Source: Pseudomonadota bacterium (lineage in GTDB: Bacteria > Pseudomonadota > Gammaproteobacteria > Burkholderiales > Thiobacillaceae). From it: a DNA stretch of 6,684 bases. The notes beneath the pieces were generated by a model that saw nothing but the letters and a program-made list of their open reading frames with translations, was not told where the DNA came from and made no database searches. The translations under genes and the position numbers were made by a program. Below are positions 1 to 6,472 of this stretch, piece by piece (position 1 is the first letter of the stretch; each line of letters opens with the position of its first letter). The stretch spans positions 1-6,684 of the forward strand of contig JAJZRT010000212.1 in NCBI GenBank assembly GCA_021802595.1. Reading direction: 5' to 3'.

Positions 1-1
1 G

Positions 2-1261
2 CTCGGTTCCTTTGCGCCAGGGGACCAGAAAAATATGGTGGATGCAATTGACCAATGTTTGCAGCATGCTCGTGCTGCAAGAGGGGTGTCGCACACCGAA
101 ATCGAAAACCCATTGGCTGAAGAGCAGGAATTCCGGGAACGTCTCAAGGCGTTTGCCCCCATTCCTTGGGTCACCACCCTGCTCGCTGCCATCAATGTCA
201 CAGTGTGGCTTTTTATGTTTCTGAACGGGTCGAATTTTAATAATTCGCCTCCGGACAAATTACTCGTATGGGGAGGCAATGCCGCCTCCGAGGTTCAAAA
301 AGGAGAATGGTGGCGTTTGTTCACGGCGATGTTTCTGCATGGCGGGTTTAACCACCTGTTGATGAACATGATCGGGCTGCTCAGCATAGGCATTACCGTG
401 GAACGGATATATGGCCATCGTCTGTTTGCCCTGATCTATTTTGGGTCTGGGCTGATAGGCAGCGCCCTGAGCCTCAACTATGGTGCCCAGGCTGCCGTAT
501 CTGTCGGAGCTTCGGGTGCGATATTCGGTATCGCGGGCGCGTTGATGGTCGGCATGCACCAGCACCGGGACAAACTGCCCAAGAGCATCGGAAAACAATC
601 CATCGGCGGTATCGCCTTGTTCATTGTTTTTAACCTGATGAACGGTTTTGCCCAACAGGGAATCGACAATGCGGCCCACGTGGGAGGCCTGATAGGCGGA
701 TGCCTGCTCGCTTACCTTTTGCCCGAACGCTTCGACATGAAACATTTTGTCCGGTACTTTCAGCGCAGGGCAATTGCGGGAATTGCCCTTGTCTTTGTGG
801 CCACGACCGGCTTGGCTGTAATGGCACCCCACGCCACAGTGGATCAGAGAAAGGCCGCTGATGGCCAGGCCGCATTCAAGCGGGGCATGGATGGTTTTTT
901 AGCCGCCGCCAAGGCGCTCCAGCAAGATCAACTGGATATCAAGGCCGGCAAGGAGACTGAACGCGAGAGCGACGATAAAAGCAGGCTGGTCTATGCGCCC
1001 ATGTATAGAAAAGTGTTAATGGATTTGTCTCGGGCATCTCTCCAGCCAACGGATCCGCGCCTTCCTTTATTGCAGGATGCCAAACGAATGAGTGAGCTAT
1101 TTGCCGAATCACTGGAAATGCAGTCCGTGTACAAGAACGGGAGCGACAGGCCGGAACCGTCTGACCCGGTCCGGGCGGCAGCCATCAACATGGAGTTGAA
1201 GAAACTGGGTGCGCATTTTCAACAGGAGGTGCAAAAAATAAATGCCAAGAAACCGCGCTAG
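2..1261 (+). CDS. Rhomboid-family intramembrane serine protease, 5' end probably outside window
   Basis: This is a polytopic inner-membrane serine protease that would cleave substrates inside or near the bilayer; the substrate is unknown. Numbered from the ATG at 35, it shows EWWR (91-94), HLLMN (H107, N111, matching the oxyanion-side His/Asn of GlpG), GASGAIFG with nucleophile S160, and AAHVGG with catalytic H215. These fit the Ser-His dyad in the usual order. Hydrophobic segments cover about 45-63, 96-122, 130-147, 156-175, 188-205 and 212-229, and a further one lies at 246-265. After it comes a charged, probably periplasmic tail of about 140 residues (270-408), which is not part of the core fold. 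The frame stays open for 11 codons upstream of ATG 35 to the window edge, and they read as plausible protein (LGSFAPGDQKN), so the true start is probably upstream. However, an AGGGGA lies about 11 nt before ATG 35, so a start there is possible. The gene is convergent with the exonuclease gene. Confidence 0.9.
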   Translation, partial: LGSFAPGDQKNMVDAIDQCLQHARAARGVSHTEIENPLAEEQEFRERLKAFAPIPWVTTLLAAINVTVWLFMFLNGSNFNNSPPDKLLVWGGNAASEVQKGEWWRLFTAMFLHGGFNHLLMNMIGLLSIGITVERIYGHRLFALIYFGSGLIGSALSLNYGAQAAVSVGASGAIFGIAGALMVGMHQHRDKLPKSIGKQSIGGIALFIVFNLMNGFAQQGIDNAAHVGGLIGGCLLAYLLPERFDMKHFVRYFQRRAIAGIALVFVATTGLAVMAPHATVDQRKAADGQAAFKRGMDGFLAAAKALQQDQLDIKAGKETERESDDKSRLVYAPMYRKVLMDLSRASLQPTDPRLPLLQDAKRMSELFAESLEMQSVYKNGSDRPEPSDPVRAAAINMELKKLGAHFQQEVQKINAKKPR

Positions 1262-1406
1262 GCATTGCCCGAACGTGTGGATGGAACACTGAATGTCAGT
1301 GGCGGGATTTTGAAGTGATTGGCCTTGCTAAATTGCTTGCCGGATAGCTGCCGCTCGCCCAGAGCAGCAACGGGTCGTTTCAGGCAAACGATTTCCTACT
1401 TTGTAG

Positions 1407-1470
1407 ACCCCAAACAACAGTCAGTGGCGCCCTGTTGATCAACAGAAGATTCCGGATGCTTTTTTGGGGT
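1407..1470. repeat. Two-layer concentric palindrome in convergent intergenic gap
   Basis: The gap 1262-1489 between the rhomboid and exonuclease stop codons has no gene that I can support. It contains a perfect 14-bp palindrome, CTGTTGATCAACAG (1432-1445). Outer arms ACCCCAAA (1407-1414) and TTTGGGGT (1463-1470) share exactly the same centre (1438.5), with 17 unpaired bases between the layers on each side. A third CAACAG (1415-1420) could pair with CTGTTG (1432-1437) in an alternative hairpin. A six-T run (1460-1465) follows in the plus direction. It could act as a terminator-like structure between converging genes or as a protein site, but it is not a canonical intrinsic terminator. The function is inferred only. 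Confidence 0.5.
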
Positions 1471-1489
1471 GGTGGATTGGGGCGTTCGC

Positions 1490-2179
1490 TTAAGTCTGGC
1501 GGATGTCGAGCCAGCGCGCCTGGCGGACGAGACGGCGGAGTTGTCCCAGGTGGGCGAGTTTGCGTGCCCGCGCGGCGGGCAGCAGCGCGAGCCACAGCTG
1601 GGCGGTCGCGTAGGCATCGGCCAGTGCGCCGTGACGCTGGTAGACAGGGATGCGGAAATGGGCGAGCCAGTCGTCCAGCGGGCGGTTGAAGCCCGGCCCC
1701 TCGGGCCGCAGCAGCGGCGCCAGCACGGCCAGGTCGAGCCAGACGGCGCGATCCTTCAGGCCCAGTTCGCGCATGCCGGCACCTTGCAGCGCCAGCCGGT
1801 CGAAGTCGGCATGGTAGGCCAGCCGCGGCTGGCCGCCGGCGAACGCCAGCCAGTCCAGCAGCGCTTCGGCGGGCGCCTGGCCGCCGAGTTGCTGTGCCGT
1901 GGTGATGCCGTGCACCAGGATGTTGTCGGTCGCCGTGGCCTCGATCTGGCGCAGATGCACTTCGCATGCCGGCGCCATGGCGATGGCGCCGGCCCTGACC
2001 GTGACCGCGCCGATCGCCAGCAGGGGGGCCTTGTGCGGGTTGAGTCCGCCGGTCTCGACGTCGACCACCACCCAGTCGTCATCCAGCGTCTGTTCCCGCA
2101 CCGGCCGCGTCGCAAGCTGCTGCACGCGTACGGCGAGCGCGGGCTGCAGCGCGGGACGCGGGCGGAAAGGCCAGATCAC
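1490..2179 (-). CDS. DnaQ-like 3'-5' exonuclease (DEDDh family)
   Basis: This is a single-domain 3'-5' exonuclease of the DnaQ/RNase T superfamily that would remove nucleotides from DNA or RNA 3' ends with two metal ions in the cytoplasm. Numbered from the GTG at 2179 (229 aa), ExoI is VDVETGG with D40 and E42. ExoII is YHADFD with D125. ExoIII is RHGALADA with H183 and D188, the His-x4-Asp spacing of the DEDDh subtype. All catalytic residues are present. The longest frame begins with a TTG at 2206 that has no well-placed ribosome site. I prefer the GTG because AGGA lies 9 nt before it and the protein then begins MIWPFRPRPAL, like relatives I remember. The fold itself starts only at about residue 35, so the start is uncertain. 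It lies 57 bp downstream of the MFS gene on the same strand and is probably co-transcribed. It could be a proofreading-like subunit or a stand-alone nuclease; the sequence does not decide. Confidence 0.88.
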   Translation of the reverse strand: MIWPFRPRPALQPALAVRVQQLATRPVREQTLDDDWVVVDVETGGLNPHKAPLLAIGAVTVRAGAIAMAPACEVHLRQIEATATDNILVHGITTAQQLGGQAPAEALLDWLAFAGGQPRLAYHADFDRLALQGAGMRELGLKDRAVWLDLAVLAPLLRPEGPGFNRPLDDWLAHFRIPVYQRHGALADAYATAQLWLALLPAARARKLAHLGQLRRLVRQARWLDIRQT

Positions 2180-2236
2180 GAGGCGCGGTCCTGAGGCATG
2201 CGGCAACCTTAGCGTGCGGGCGTGGGACGGGCAAGC

Positions 2237-3454
2237 TCAGGCGTTGCCCGCGGCCGGATTCTGTCGCGAACGGTGCGCCAGTCCGGCAACGACGGTCAGC
2301 GCGCCGAACACGAAGAGCGTGGGACGGATGCCGAGCACGTGGGCGAGGCCGCCCATCGCCAGGCTGCCGAGCGGCGCGATGCCGAGGAAGGCTACGGAAA
2401 AGATGGCCATGACGCGTCCGCGCATGTCGTCGCGCACCCAGCTTTGTAACAGGGTATTGCTGCCGGCGGCCACGAGGATCACGGAGAAGCCCAGCACCAT
2501 CAGGATCGGGTAGGCGAGCCCCGGCACGCTGTTCGCGGCGAACAGCGCCAGTGCGATGCCGGCGAGGATGACGGCGGCCGCTACGCGCCGCGCCAGTCCT
2601 TCGAGGGAGACGCGCGAGGCCAGAAACAGGCTCGCCAACAGGGCGCCGGCCCCGGCACTGCTGACCAGGAGTCCGAAGGTGCGGGCGTCGCCGCCGAGCA
2701 CGGTGCGGGCGTAGAGCGGCAGCATCACGACGTAGGGCGCGACCAGGAAGCTGACCGCGGCGACCCGCAGCAGGAACAGCCGGATGTCGCGGTGGCTGAA
2801 GGTGTAGGCCAGACCTTCCCGCAGGGCGTGCAGCGCGGACTTGGACGTGCCGCCGCCGGGGCGGGTGTGCAGCGCCGCCAGCGCGAGCAGCACGGCCAGA
2901 TAGGACGCGGCATTGAGCAGGAAGCACACCGCTTCGCCCGCGCGCGCGACGATCAGGCCGGCGAGCGCCGGGCCGACGAAGCGGGTGGCGTTCATCATGA
3001 AGGAGTTGAGCGCGATGGCGTTGGGCAGCAGCGCGCGGTCGCTGACCAGGTGCACGACCAGCGACTGGCGCACGGGAACGTCCACCGCATTGATGCAGCC
3101 GAGCACGAAGGCCAGCCCGAGCAGCAGGGCCGGTGTCGCCCAGCCCTGCCAGGCCAGCACGGCCAGCGTCAGCGCCTGCAGCATGGCGAGCGCCTGGGTG
3201 GCCATCATCAGCCGGCGCCGGTCGGTGCGGTCCGACCATACGCCGCCGAACGGCGCGAACAGCAGGATGGGGATCTGGCTGGCGAAGCCGAGCAGGCCCA
3301 GCACCAGCGCGGAGTTCGTCAGCTTGTAGGCGAGCCAGGCCATGGCGATCTGCTGCATCCAGGTGCCGGCGACGGACACCAGCTGGCCGGCGAAATAGAG
3401 ACGGAAATCGCGCGCGCGCAGGGCGCGCAGGGGGTAAGGCAGGGCGGCGGGCAT
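2237..3454 (-). CDS. MFS transporter, DHA3/EntS-like (MFS_3) exporter
   Basis: This is a 405-residue inner-membrane major facilitator protein of the DHA3 (MFS_3) type, a group that includes the enterobactin exporter EntS and several drug exporters. It probably works as a proton-driven exporter; the substrate cannot be told. It opens with LRARDFRLYFAGQLVSVAG, the usual family beginning before TM1 (about 20-45). Motif A between TM2 and TM3 reads GGVWSDRTDRRR (70-81). TM4-TM5 carry the typical segment with PVRQSLV, LPNAIALNS, and RFVGPALAG. Hydrophobic segments continue to near the C terminus, in keeping with 12 helices, and the length matches the family. The frame could extend to a TTG at 3529, but the ATG at 3454 agrees with family beginnings. 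No strong Shine-Dalgarno site precedes either. GC content is about 68% in sampled lines. The exonuclease gene follows in the same direction. Confidence 0.9.
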   Translation of the reverse strand: MPAALPYPLRALRARDFRLYFAGQLVSVAGTWMQQIAMAWLAYKLTNSALVLGLLGFASQIPILLFAPFGGVWSDRTDRRRLMMATQALAMLQALTLAVLAWQGWATPALLLGLAFVLGCINAVDVPVRQSLVVHLVSDRALLPNAIALNSFMMNATRFVGPALAGLIVARAGEAVCFLLNAASYLAVLLALAALHTRPGGGTSKSALHALREGLAYTFSHRDIRLFLLRVAAVSFLVAPYVVMLPLYARTVLGGDARTFGLLVSSAGAGALLASLFLASRVSLEGLARRVAAAVILAGIALALFAANSVPGLAYPILMVLGFSVILVAAGSNTLLQSWVRDDMRGRVMAIFSVAFLGIAPLGSLAMGGLAHVLGIRPTLFVFGALTVVAGLAHRSRQNPAAGNA

Positions 3455-3784
3455 GGTCGTGAGCGTCGGCTCGAATTGAGCCCTGATGATGGCACCGATC
3501 CTCCGCGCCGGCCAGTTGCCACGTGTCAAAAGCCAGTGAAAACCGTATCCGCAATCCAGTGTTGAAAATGGAGGTCGACAGGGTTATTTGTCAGGATGAA
3601 AAAATGGAACCTGTTGATGAATATGAAACCGGCAGCAATCGGCCGGGAGCGGAAGTACAGATTGAAGTGGCGGGCATTCTCCCGTGCGGCCAAAGCGGTC
3701 TTGCGTCTAGCGCGGCAAGTGTGTCCGCTCAGCATGTCATGTCACAGCGCATATATCGCGCCCGCCATGCGTAAACAACACGAT
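3455..3784. other. Intergenic gap upstream of the MFS gene, no convincing gene
   Basis: This 330-bp stretch separates the MFS start from the stop of the TonB-like gene and is richer in AT than its neighbours, especially around 3527-3630. Both strands have frames of about 70-80 codons, but they lack family resemblance and good start signals. A TTGACA lies on the minus strand at 3529-3524 in the right orientation for the MFS gene, but I see no credible -10 at 16-18 bp from it. The region probably holds the MFS promoter and 5' leader. No intrinsic terminator is visible for the TonB-like gene. Confidence 0.5.
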
Positions 3785-4423
3785 TCAAGGACAGTTGGTC
3801 GGCACGGACAGCGGATCGAGCGGACCGCCCCGCGCAAAATCCGGAGGTTCCTGTACGCAGTAGATACGTCCGCCCGTAGTGATGATTTTGATCAATCCCC
3901 CTTCATAGCGCTGCACACTGGAGCGTGGCTTGTCGAGCGCCCGGGCGAGCTTCGGCAAGAAAGGTCGGTCGACCGGATTGTCCGCTTGCGTCACGGACCT
4001 GTCTCCTCGATCGCGGGCCATTTCGCGGGCGACCAATCGAGCCGATGCCATCAGGGCTTCCGGATCCGGAATAACCGGTGCCGAAGTGGTCGTTTGGGTC
4101 GTGGCCAGCGGGGCAAGCGTCGGCGAGGGCGGCACGTCAGGCGCTTGACCGACTGCGGTCTTGTTCTCTCGATGGCGTGGAACGTCGTTATCGCGGCGCG
4201 TTTCCAACCGGGCCGGTTTAACGCTTTGCGCGTCCCGTTCAGGTCGTGACTTGAGTGCGGACAGGTCAACCCACTGGAGTGCCGTCGAAGAATCAGGCGG
4301 CATGACGCTTGTCGCCGGAAGCTTGATCAGGCTGAACATCAGCATATGCACGCCCAGCGCAGCCACGAAAGCGAGCGCCAGCCGGCGCTGCGGCGTCGGG
4401 TCAGTCCGTATCCGGGTCGACAT
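3785..4423 (-). CDS. TonB-like single-pass envelope protein of unknown function
   Basis: This 212-residue protein has TonB/TolA-like architecture: a short basic N terminus (RIRTDPTPQRR), one membrane segment (about 15-35), then a long Pro/Thr/Ala- and charge-rich stretch (about 36-120) suited to span the periplasm. A possible amphipathic helix (121-140) and a compact C-terminal part (about 170-212) follow. The membrane segment contains H26. A membrane-embedded His is a known functional residue in TonB, where it works with ExbBD, but the Ser of the TonB SxxxH pattern is replaced by Ala here. The C-terminal part (GGRIYCVQEPP, PTNCP) has C189 and C211, which could form a disulfide. I do not recognise the usual TonB C-terminal domain. 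The ATG has AAGG about 7 nt upstream. It sits 75 bp downstream of the lipoprotein gene, same strand, so readthrough from that operon is possible. No exbB or exbD is in the window. It may be annotated elsewhere as hypothetical or as an energy transducer; the function is unknown. Confidence 0.75.
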   Translation of the reverse strand: MSTRIRTDPTPQRRLALAFVAALGVHMLMFSLIKLPATSVMPPDSSTALQWVDLSALKSRPERDAQSVKPARLETRRDNDVPRHRENKTAVGQAPDVPPSPTLAPLATTQTTTSAPVIPDPEALMASARLVAREMARDRGDRSVTQADNPVDRPFLPKLARALDKPRSSVQRYEGGLIKIITTGGRIYCVQEPPDFARGGPLDPLSVPTNCP

Positions 4424-4498
4424 GGATCGCCTTGCCGCGCATTCCGAGGCAAATGTTCGCCAGACCAGGTCAAGCGAAACGCAAGGCAGGCGCTTTCT

Positions 4499-4897
4499 TC
4501 AAGGGAGCTTGCGATCAACTGTCAGGTGCATCTCGCCCGGTCCGGGCGATTCATAGGATGGCAGCTTGACAGTCAGCTTGACGCCAACCAGCTTGCCAGC
4601 CGGTTGCCAAGTGCGGCCGTCCTCGCTCGCCCACTCCTTATGCAGATAGATATCGTGGGCCAGGCTGGCGCTGACCTTCTGATCCGCGCCCTGTGCCAGG
4701 GCGCTGCCATCCACTAAAACACGCAGGTCGATGGGTTGGCCGGCCGGTAGTTTGTAGACGAAGTCGCCCGCGGGTGGCGTGTCGGGGTAAGTCACGACAG
4801 GCAAGGCGGCAAGCTGTTCGGCCGATGGGCGATTGAGCGCGGCGCAGCCAGCCACAACGGCCAGCAAGGGAATGGCCAACGGGTAGAACGATTTCAT
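4499..4897 (-). CDS. Small lipoprotein, last gene of the regulator operon
   Basis: This 132-residue protein starts with a lipoprotein signal peptide: a positive residue (K2), a hydrophobic core (LAIPLLAVV), and a lipobox VAGC with C18 as the predicted lipidation site. The mature protein of about 115 residues looks all-beta, with alternating hydrophobic residues in segments such as IDLRVLV and VGVKLTVKL. Residues 53-95 align without gaps to residues 252-294 of the membrane protein of the same operon, so the two probably share a domain. The residue after the lipidated Cys is Ala rather than Asp, so outer-membrane sorting is plausible but unproven. Its ATG overlaps the TGA of the regulator gene (ATGA). 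A clear AAGGAG (4910-4905) lies 7 nt upstream, inside the end of that gene, which points to translational coupling. I do not recognise a named family. Confidence 0.82.
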   Translation of the reverse strand: MKSFYPLAIPLLAVVAGCAALNRPSAEQLAALPVVTYPDTPPAGDFVYKLPAGQPIDLRVLVDGSALAQGADQKVSASLAHDIYLHKEWASEDGRTWQPAGKLVGVKLTVKLPSYESPGPGEMHLTVDRKLP

Positions 4898-5250
4898 CGT
4901 GCAGCTCCTTCAGGGTTGGGAATCAAAAGACTGTCATTGCTGGGGACGCTGCCGCTGCTGAGCGCCATCAGCGCAGACAAGCGTGATACGTATTCAGACA
5001 ACGCGACGCGGCCGGTCGGCGTCAGGGTGTAAACCGTCTGCGTCCGCCCGCCGTCCGCCGCTTCACCCGTAGCGAGGTAGCCCGCTTCCACCAGCTTGGC
5101 GAGATGCGCACCCAGATTGCCGTCGGTAACGCCGAGCACTCGCTTCAATTCCGAGAACGTTGCTTCGCCACGCCCGGACAGATAAGCTACCAATTGGGTG
5201 CGCGCCGGTTGATGCAGCAGGGGGTCGAGCGGGGGTAAGGCGGGGTTCAT
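4894..5250 (-). CDS. Winged-helix transcriptional regulator (HTH_27/MarR-like)
   Basis: This 118-residue protein is a minimal winged-helix DNA-binding regulator, probably working as a dimer. The order fits the HTH_27-type group: PLLHQPARTQLVAYL (helix 1, about 10-24), ATFSELKRVLGVTDGN (about 30-45, helix 2 and turn), LGAHLAKLVEAGYL (46-59, recognition-helix region), then a wing with GGRTQTVYTLTPTGR (about 67-81) and a C-terminal helix YVSRLSALM that could dimerise. There is no extra ligand domain. The best candidate sites are the two CTCTG-N5-CAGAG dyads in the promoter of its own operon, which suggests autorepression; this is inferred from position. The ATG overlaps the TGA of the membrane protein gene (ATGA), and AAGGAA (5263-5258) lies 7 nt upstream. 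It is the middle gene of the operon, between two genes for envelope proteins that share a domain. Confidence 0.88.
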   Translation of the reverse strand: MNPALPPLDPLLHQPARTQLVAYLSGRGEATFSELKRVLGVTDGNLGAHLAKLVEAGYLATGEAADGGRTQTVYTLTPTGRVALSEYVSRLSALMALSSGSVPSNDSLLIPNPEGAAR

Positions 5251-6281
5251 GGTTCATTTCCTTCTAAAGCGGCGCCACCTAATTCGACATGGACACGCAC
5301 GACCGGTTGATCGCCTTCCAGATCTGGACTCAGGCGGTCGATGCGCAACTGCAGGGCGCTGTCACGGATGCCATGCCATGGCCCGTCACCGATGCGGTAG
5401 CGGCCATCCGGCTTGCCGTCGTGCAAGGCCACTTCCACGGGCATGTCCAGGGTCATGGGGAGTTCGGCTTCTTTCGAAATGCTCAGCAGCGGGCCTGTCA
5501 TGTCCACTCGCAATGGTACCCGGGTACCCACTTTGAGACGCAGCACCTGTTCACCCGTGTCCACGGCCGAGCCAAGCGTGACGGGTGGTGCGGTGGGTGC
5601 CTGCATATCCGAGAAACGGGAAGCCAGCAAAGGCGGCGTCATCACAGCCGCCAGCCAGACGGCCAAGGTAAACAGTCGTCGTATCGAACCGGCATCGTCG
5701 ACTCGAAGATTGAGCCAACCGGCCAGCGGCAAGCCAATGGCGAACGCTGAAGCTGTCAGCCAGCGCGTAGCGCCATAAGAAAGTTCTACCAGGCCGAGCA
5801 CGCCGAGCAGGATGGTGGCCAGTCCGACCCACTCGATCAACGGACGCGAGAATAGGCCGAACAGGTAGATGCCCAGACCCAGCAACACCGTCCATAACGC
5901 GTAGATCATCACACCGCCACCATAAAAGAGCATGGCGAACGAACCCAGGCAGCCCATCGACAGAAGCATCCACCAGGCACGCATGATCTGCGCCTGGGCG
6001 AACGGTAGCGTCTCGTCCCGCTGCGCCCGTGCTCGCCGGGTCAGCCAATAATCCAGTAGCGACATGCTCCCCAACCAGATCGCCAGCCAGATCAGCAAGG
6101 CCAGACCGCGCCCGGCTGCACTTGGAAATCGCACATCGGTAATCACCCATTCGGTCGCCAAGCTCAAGAAGCCGCCCACACCGCCCAATAGCAGTAAGGT
6201 ATGACGTTCCAGATGCACGCTGCGATGACCGGCTGCAAGCATGGACTGGATCGACGCGAACTGCTGGTGATGTGGGGTCAT
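5247..6281 (-). CDS. Seven-TM membrane protein with periplasmic C-terminal domain, first gene of operon
   Basis: This is a 344-residue inner-membrane protein of unknown function. Hydrophobic segments lie at about 28-47, 58-79, 102-120, 123-143, 150-168, 174-191 and 203-221. Positive clusters (RHTL near 26, TRRARAQR at 81-88, LRVDDAGSIRR at 192-202) fall in the cytoplasmic loops if the N terminus is inside. Seven segments then place the C-terminal 120 residues (about 222-344) in the periplasm. That region is rich in predicted beta strands (VLRLKVGTRVPLRVDM, PVEVALHDG, ALQLRIDRL, VVRVHVEL) and is the likely copy of the lipoprotein domain. The ATG at 6281 is about 27 nt from the inferred transcription start and has no strong Shine-Dalgarno site. 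It heads the operon and overlaps the regulator gene by 4 bp. It may sense or stabilise something in the envelope and pass this to the regulator, but no signalling motif is visible, so that is conjecture. Confidence 0.82.
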   Translation of the reverse strand: MTPHHQQFASIQSMLAAGHRSVHLERHTLLLLGGVGGFLSLATEWVITDVRFPSAAGRGLALLIWLAIWLGSMSLLDYWLTRRARAQRDETLPFAQAQIMRAWWMLLSMGCLGSFAMLFYGGGVMIYALWTVLLGLGIYLFGLFSRPLIEWVGLATILLGVLGLVELSYGATRWLTASAFAIGLPLAGWLNLRVDDAGSIRRLFTLAVWLAAVMTPPLLASRFSDMQAPTAPPVTLGSAVDTGEQVLRLKVGTRVPLRVDMTGPLLSISKEAELPMTLDMPVEVALHDGKPDGRYRIGDGPWHGIRDSALQLRIDRLSPDLEGDQPVVRVHVELGGAALEGNEP

Positions 6282-6297
6282 GGCCGGTTGAAGCAGT

Positions 6298-6336
6298 AAC
6301 TCTGTTATTCAGAGCATATAACTCTGCAATTCAGAG
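6298..6336. promoter_or_regulatory. Tandem operator dyads CTCTG-N5-CAGAG
   Basis: Two inverted repeats lie in tandem. On the minus strand they read CTCTGAATTGCAGAG (6336-6322) and CTCTGAATAACAGAG (6314-6300). Extended by TTA, they match at 16 of 18 positions and are 22 bp apart, about two helical turns, so two bound dimers would lie on the same face. The first fills the -35/-10 spacer and the second covers the predicted start site. This is typical of a repressor, most simply the winged-helix protein encoded in the same operon. Confidence 0.72.
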
Positions 6337-6342
6337 TGTCAA
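6315..6342 (-). promoter_or_regulatory. Sigma-70-type promoter of the membrane protein-regulator-lipoprotein operon
   Basis: On the minus strand a perfect -35 box TTGACA (6342-6337) is followed after 16 bp by TATATG (6320-6315), a four-of-six match to the -10 consensus. The predicted start is near 6308, leaving a leader of about 27 nt before the ATG at 6281. The spacer is almost entirely filled by a dyad repeat, so access of RNA polymerase would be blocked when a protein is bound there. Confidence 0.72.
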
Positions 6343-6415
6343 CCTGTATCGTGAGTCCACTGCGAACCCTGATGGCTGCTGCCGAGAACGCTTGTCGGTT
6401 TCTTGATGACCAATG

Positions 6416-6440
6416 AAAAAGCCCCGCCGAAGCGGGGCTT
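6416..6440 (-). terminator. Intrinsic terminator of groL
   Basis: On the minus strand AAGCCCCGC (6440-6432) and GCGGGGCTT (6427-6419) form a perfect 9-bp stem closed by a TTCG tetraloop on a C-G pair, a very stable combination. The run of Ts (complement of 6416-6420) follows at once. It lies about 30 bp after the groL stop codon and insulates the downstream operon promoter from groL transcription. Confidence 0.93.
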
Positions 6441-6472
6441 GGACTGTATCGACAGCCGGGCTGTTTGCCGCC

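Noticed and set aside
1469..2194. Plus-strand frame of 241 codons opposite the exonuclease
   Set aside because: Antisense shadow in GC-rich DNA; the minus frame has intact DEDDh motifs.
3524..3529. Isolated TTGACA on the minus strand upstream of the MFS gene
   Set aside because: No credible -10 box at 16-18 bp, so it is not called as a promoter.
2079..3554. Long 491-codon minus-strand frame over the MFS gene
   Set aside because: The product is Arg/Ala/Pro-rich, typical of an alternate frame in high-GC DNA, while the overlapping frame encodes a clear MFS protein.
3523..3774. Small frames on both strands in the AT-richer gap (83 codons plus, 69 codons minus)
   Set aside because: Weak or absent ribosome sites, non-ATG start on the plus frame, and no recognisable protein features.
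3596..4249. Plus-strand open frame of 217 codons with a plausible start (TCAGG then ATGAAAAA)
   Set aside because: It runs antisense through the TonB-like gene, its product is Arg-rich low-quality sequence without domains, and the minus-strand gene explains the region better.
5515..5528. Perfect 14-bp palindrome GGTACCCGGGTACC
   Set aside because: It lies inside the coding sequence of the membrane protein domain (GTRVP codons), has no second layer or partner copy, and one such palindrome is expected by chance in a window of this size.
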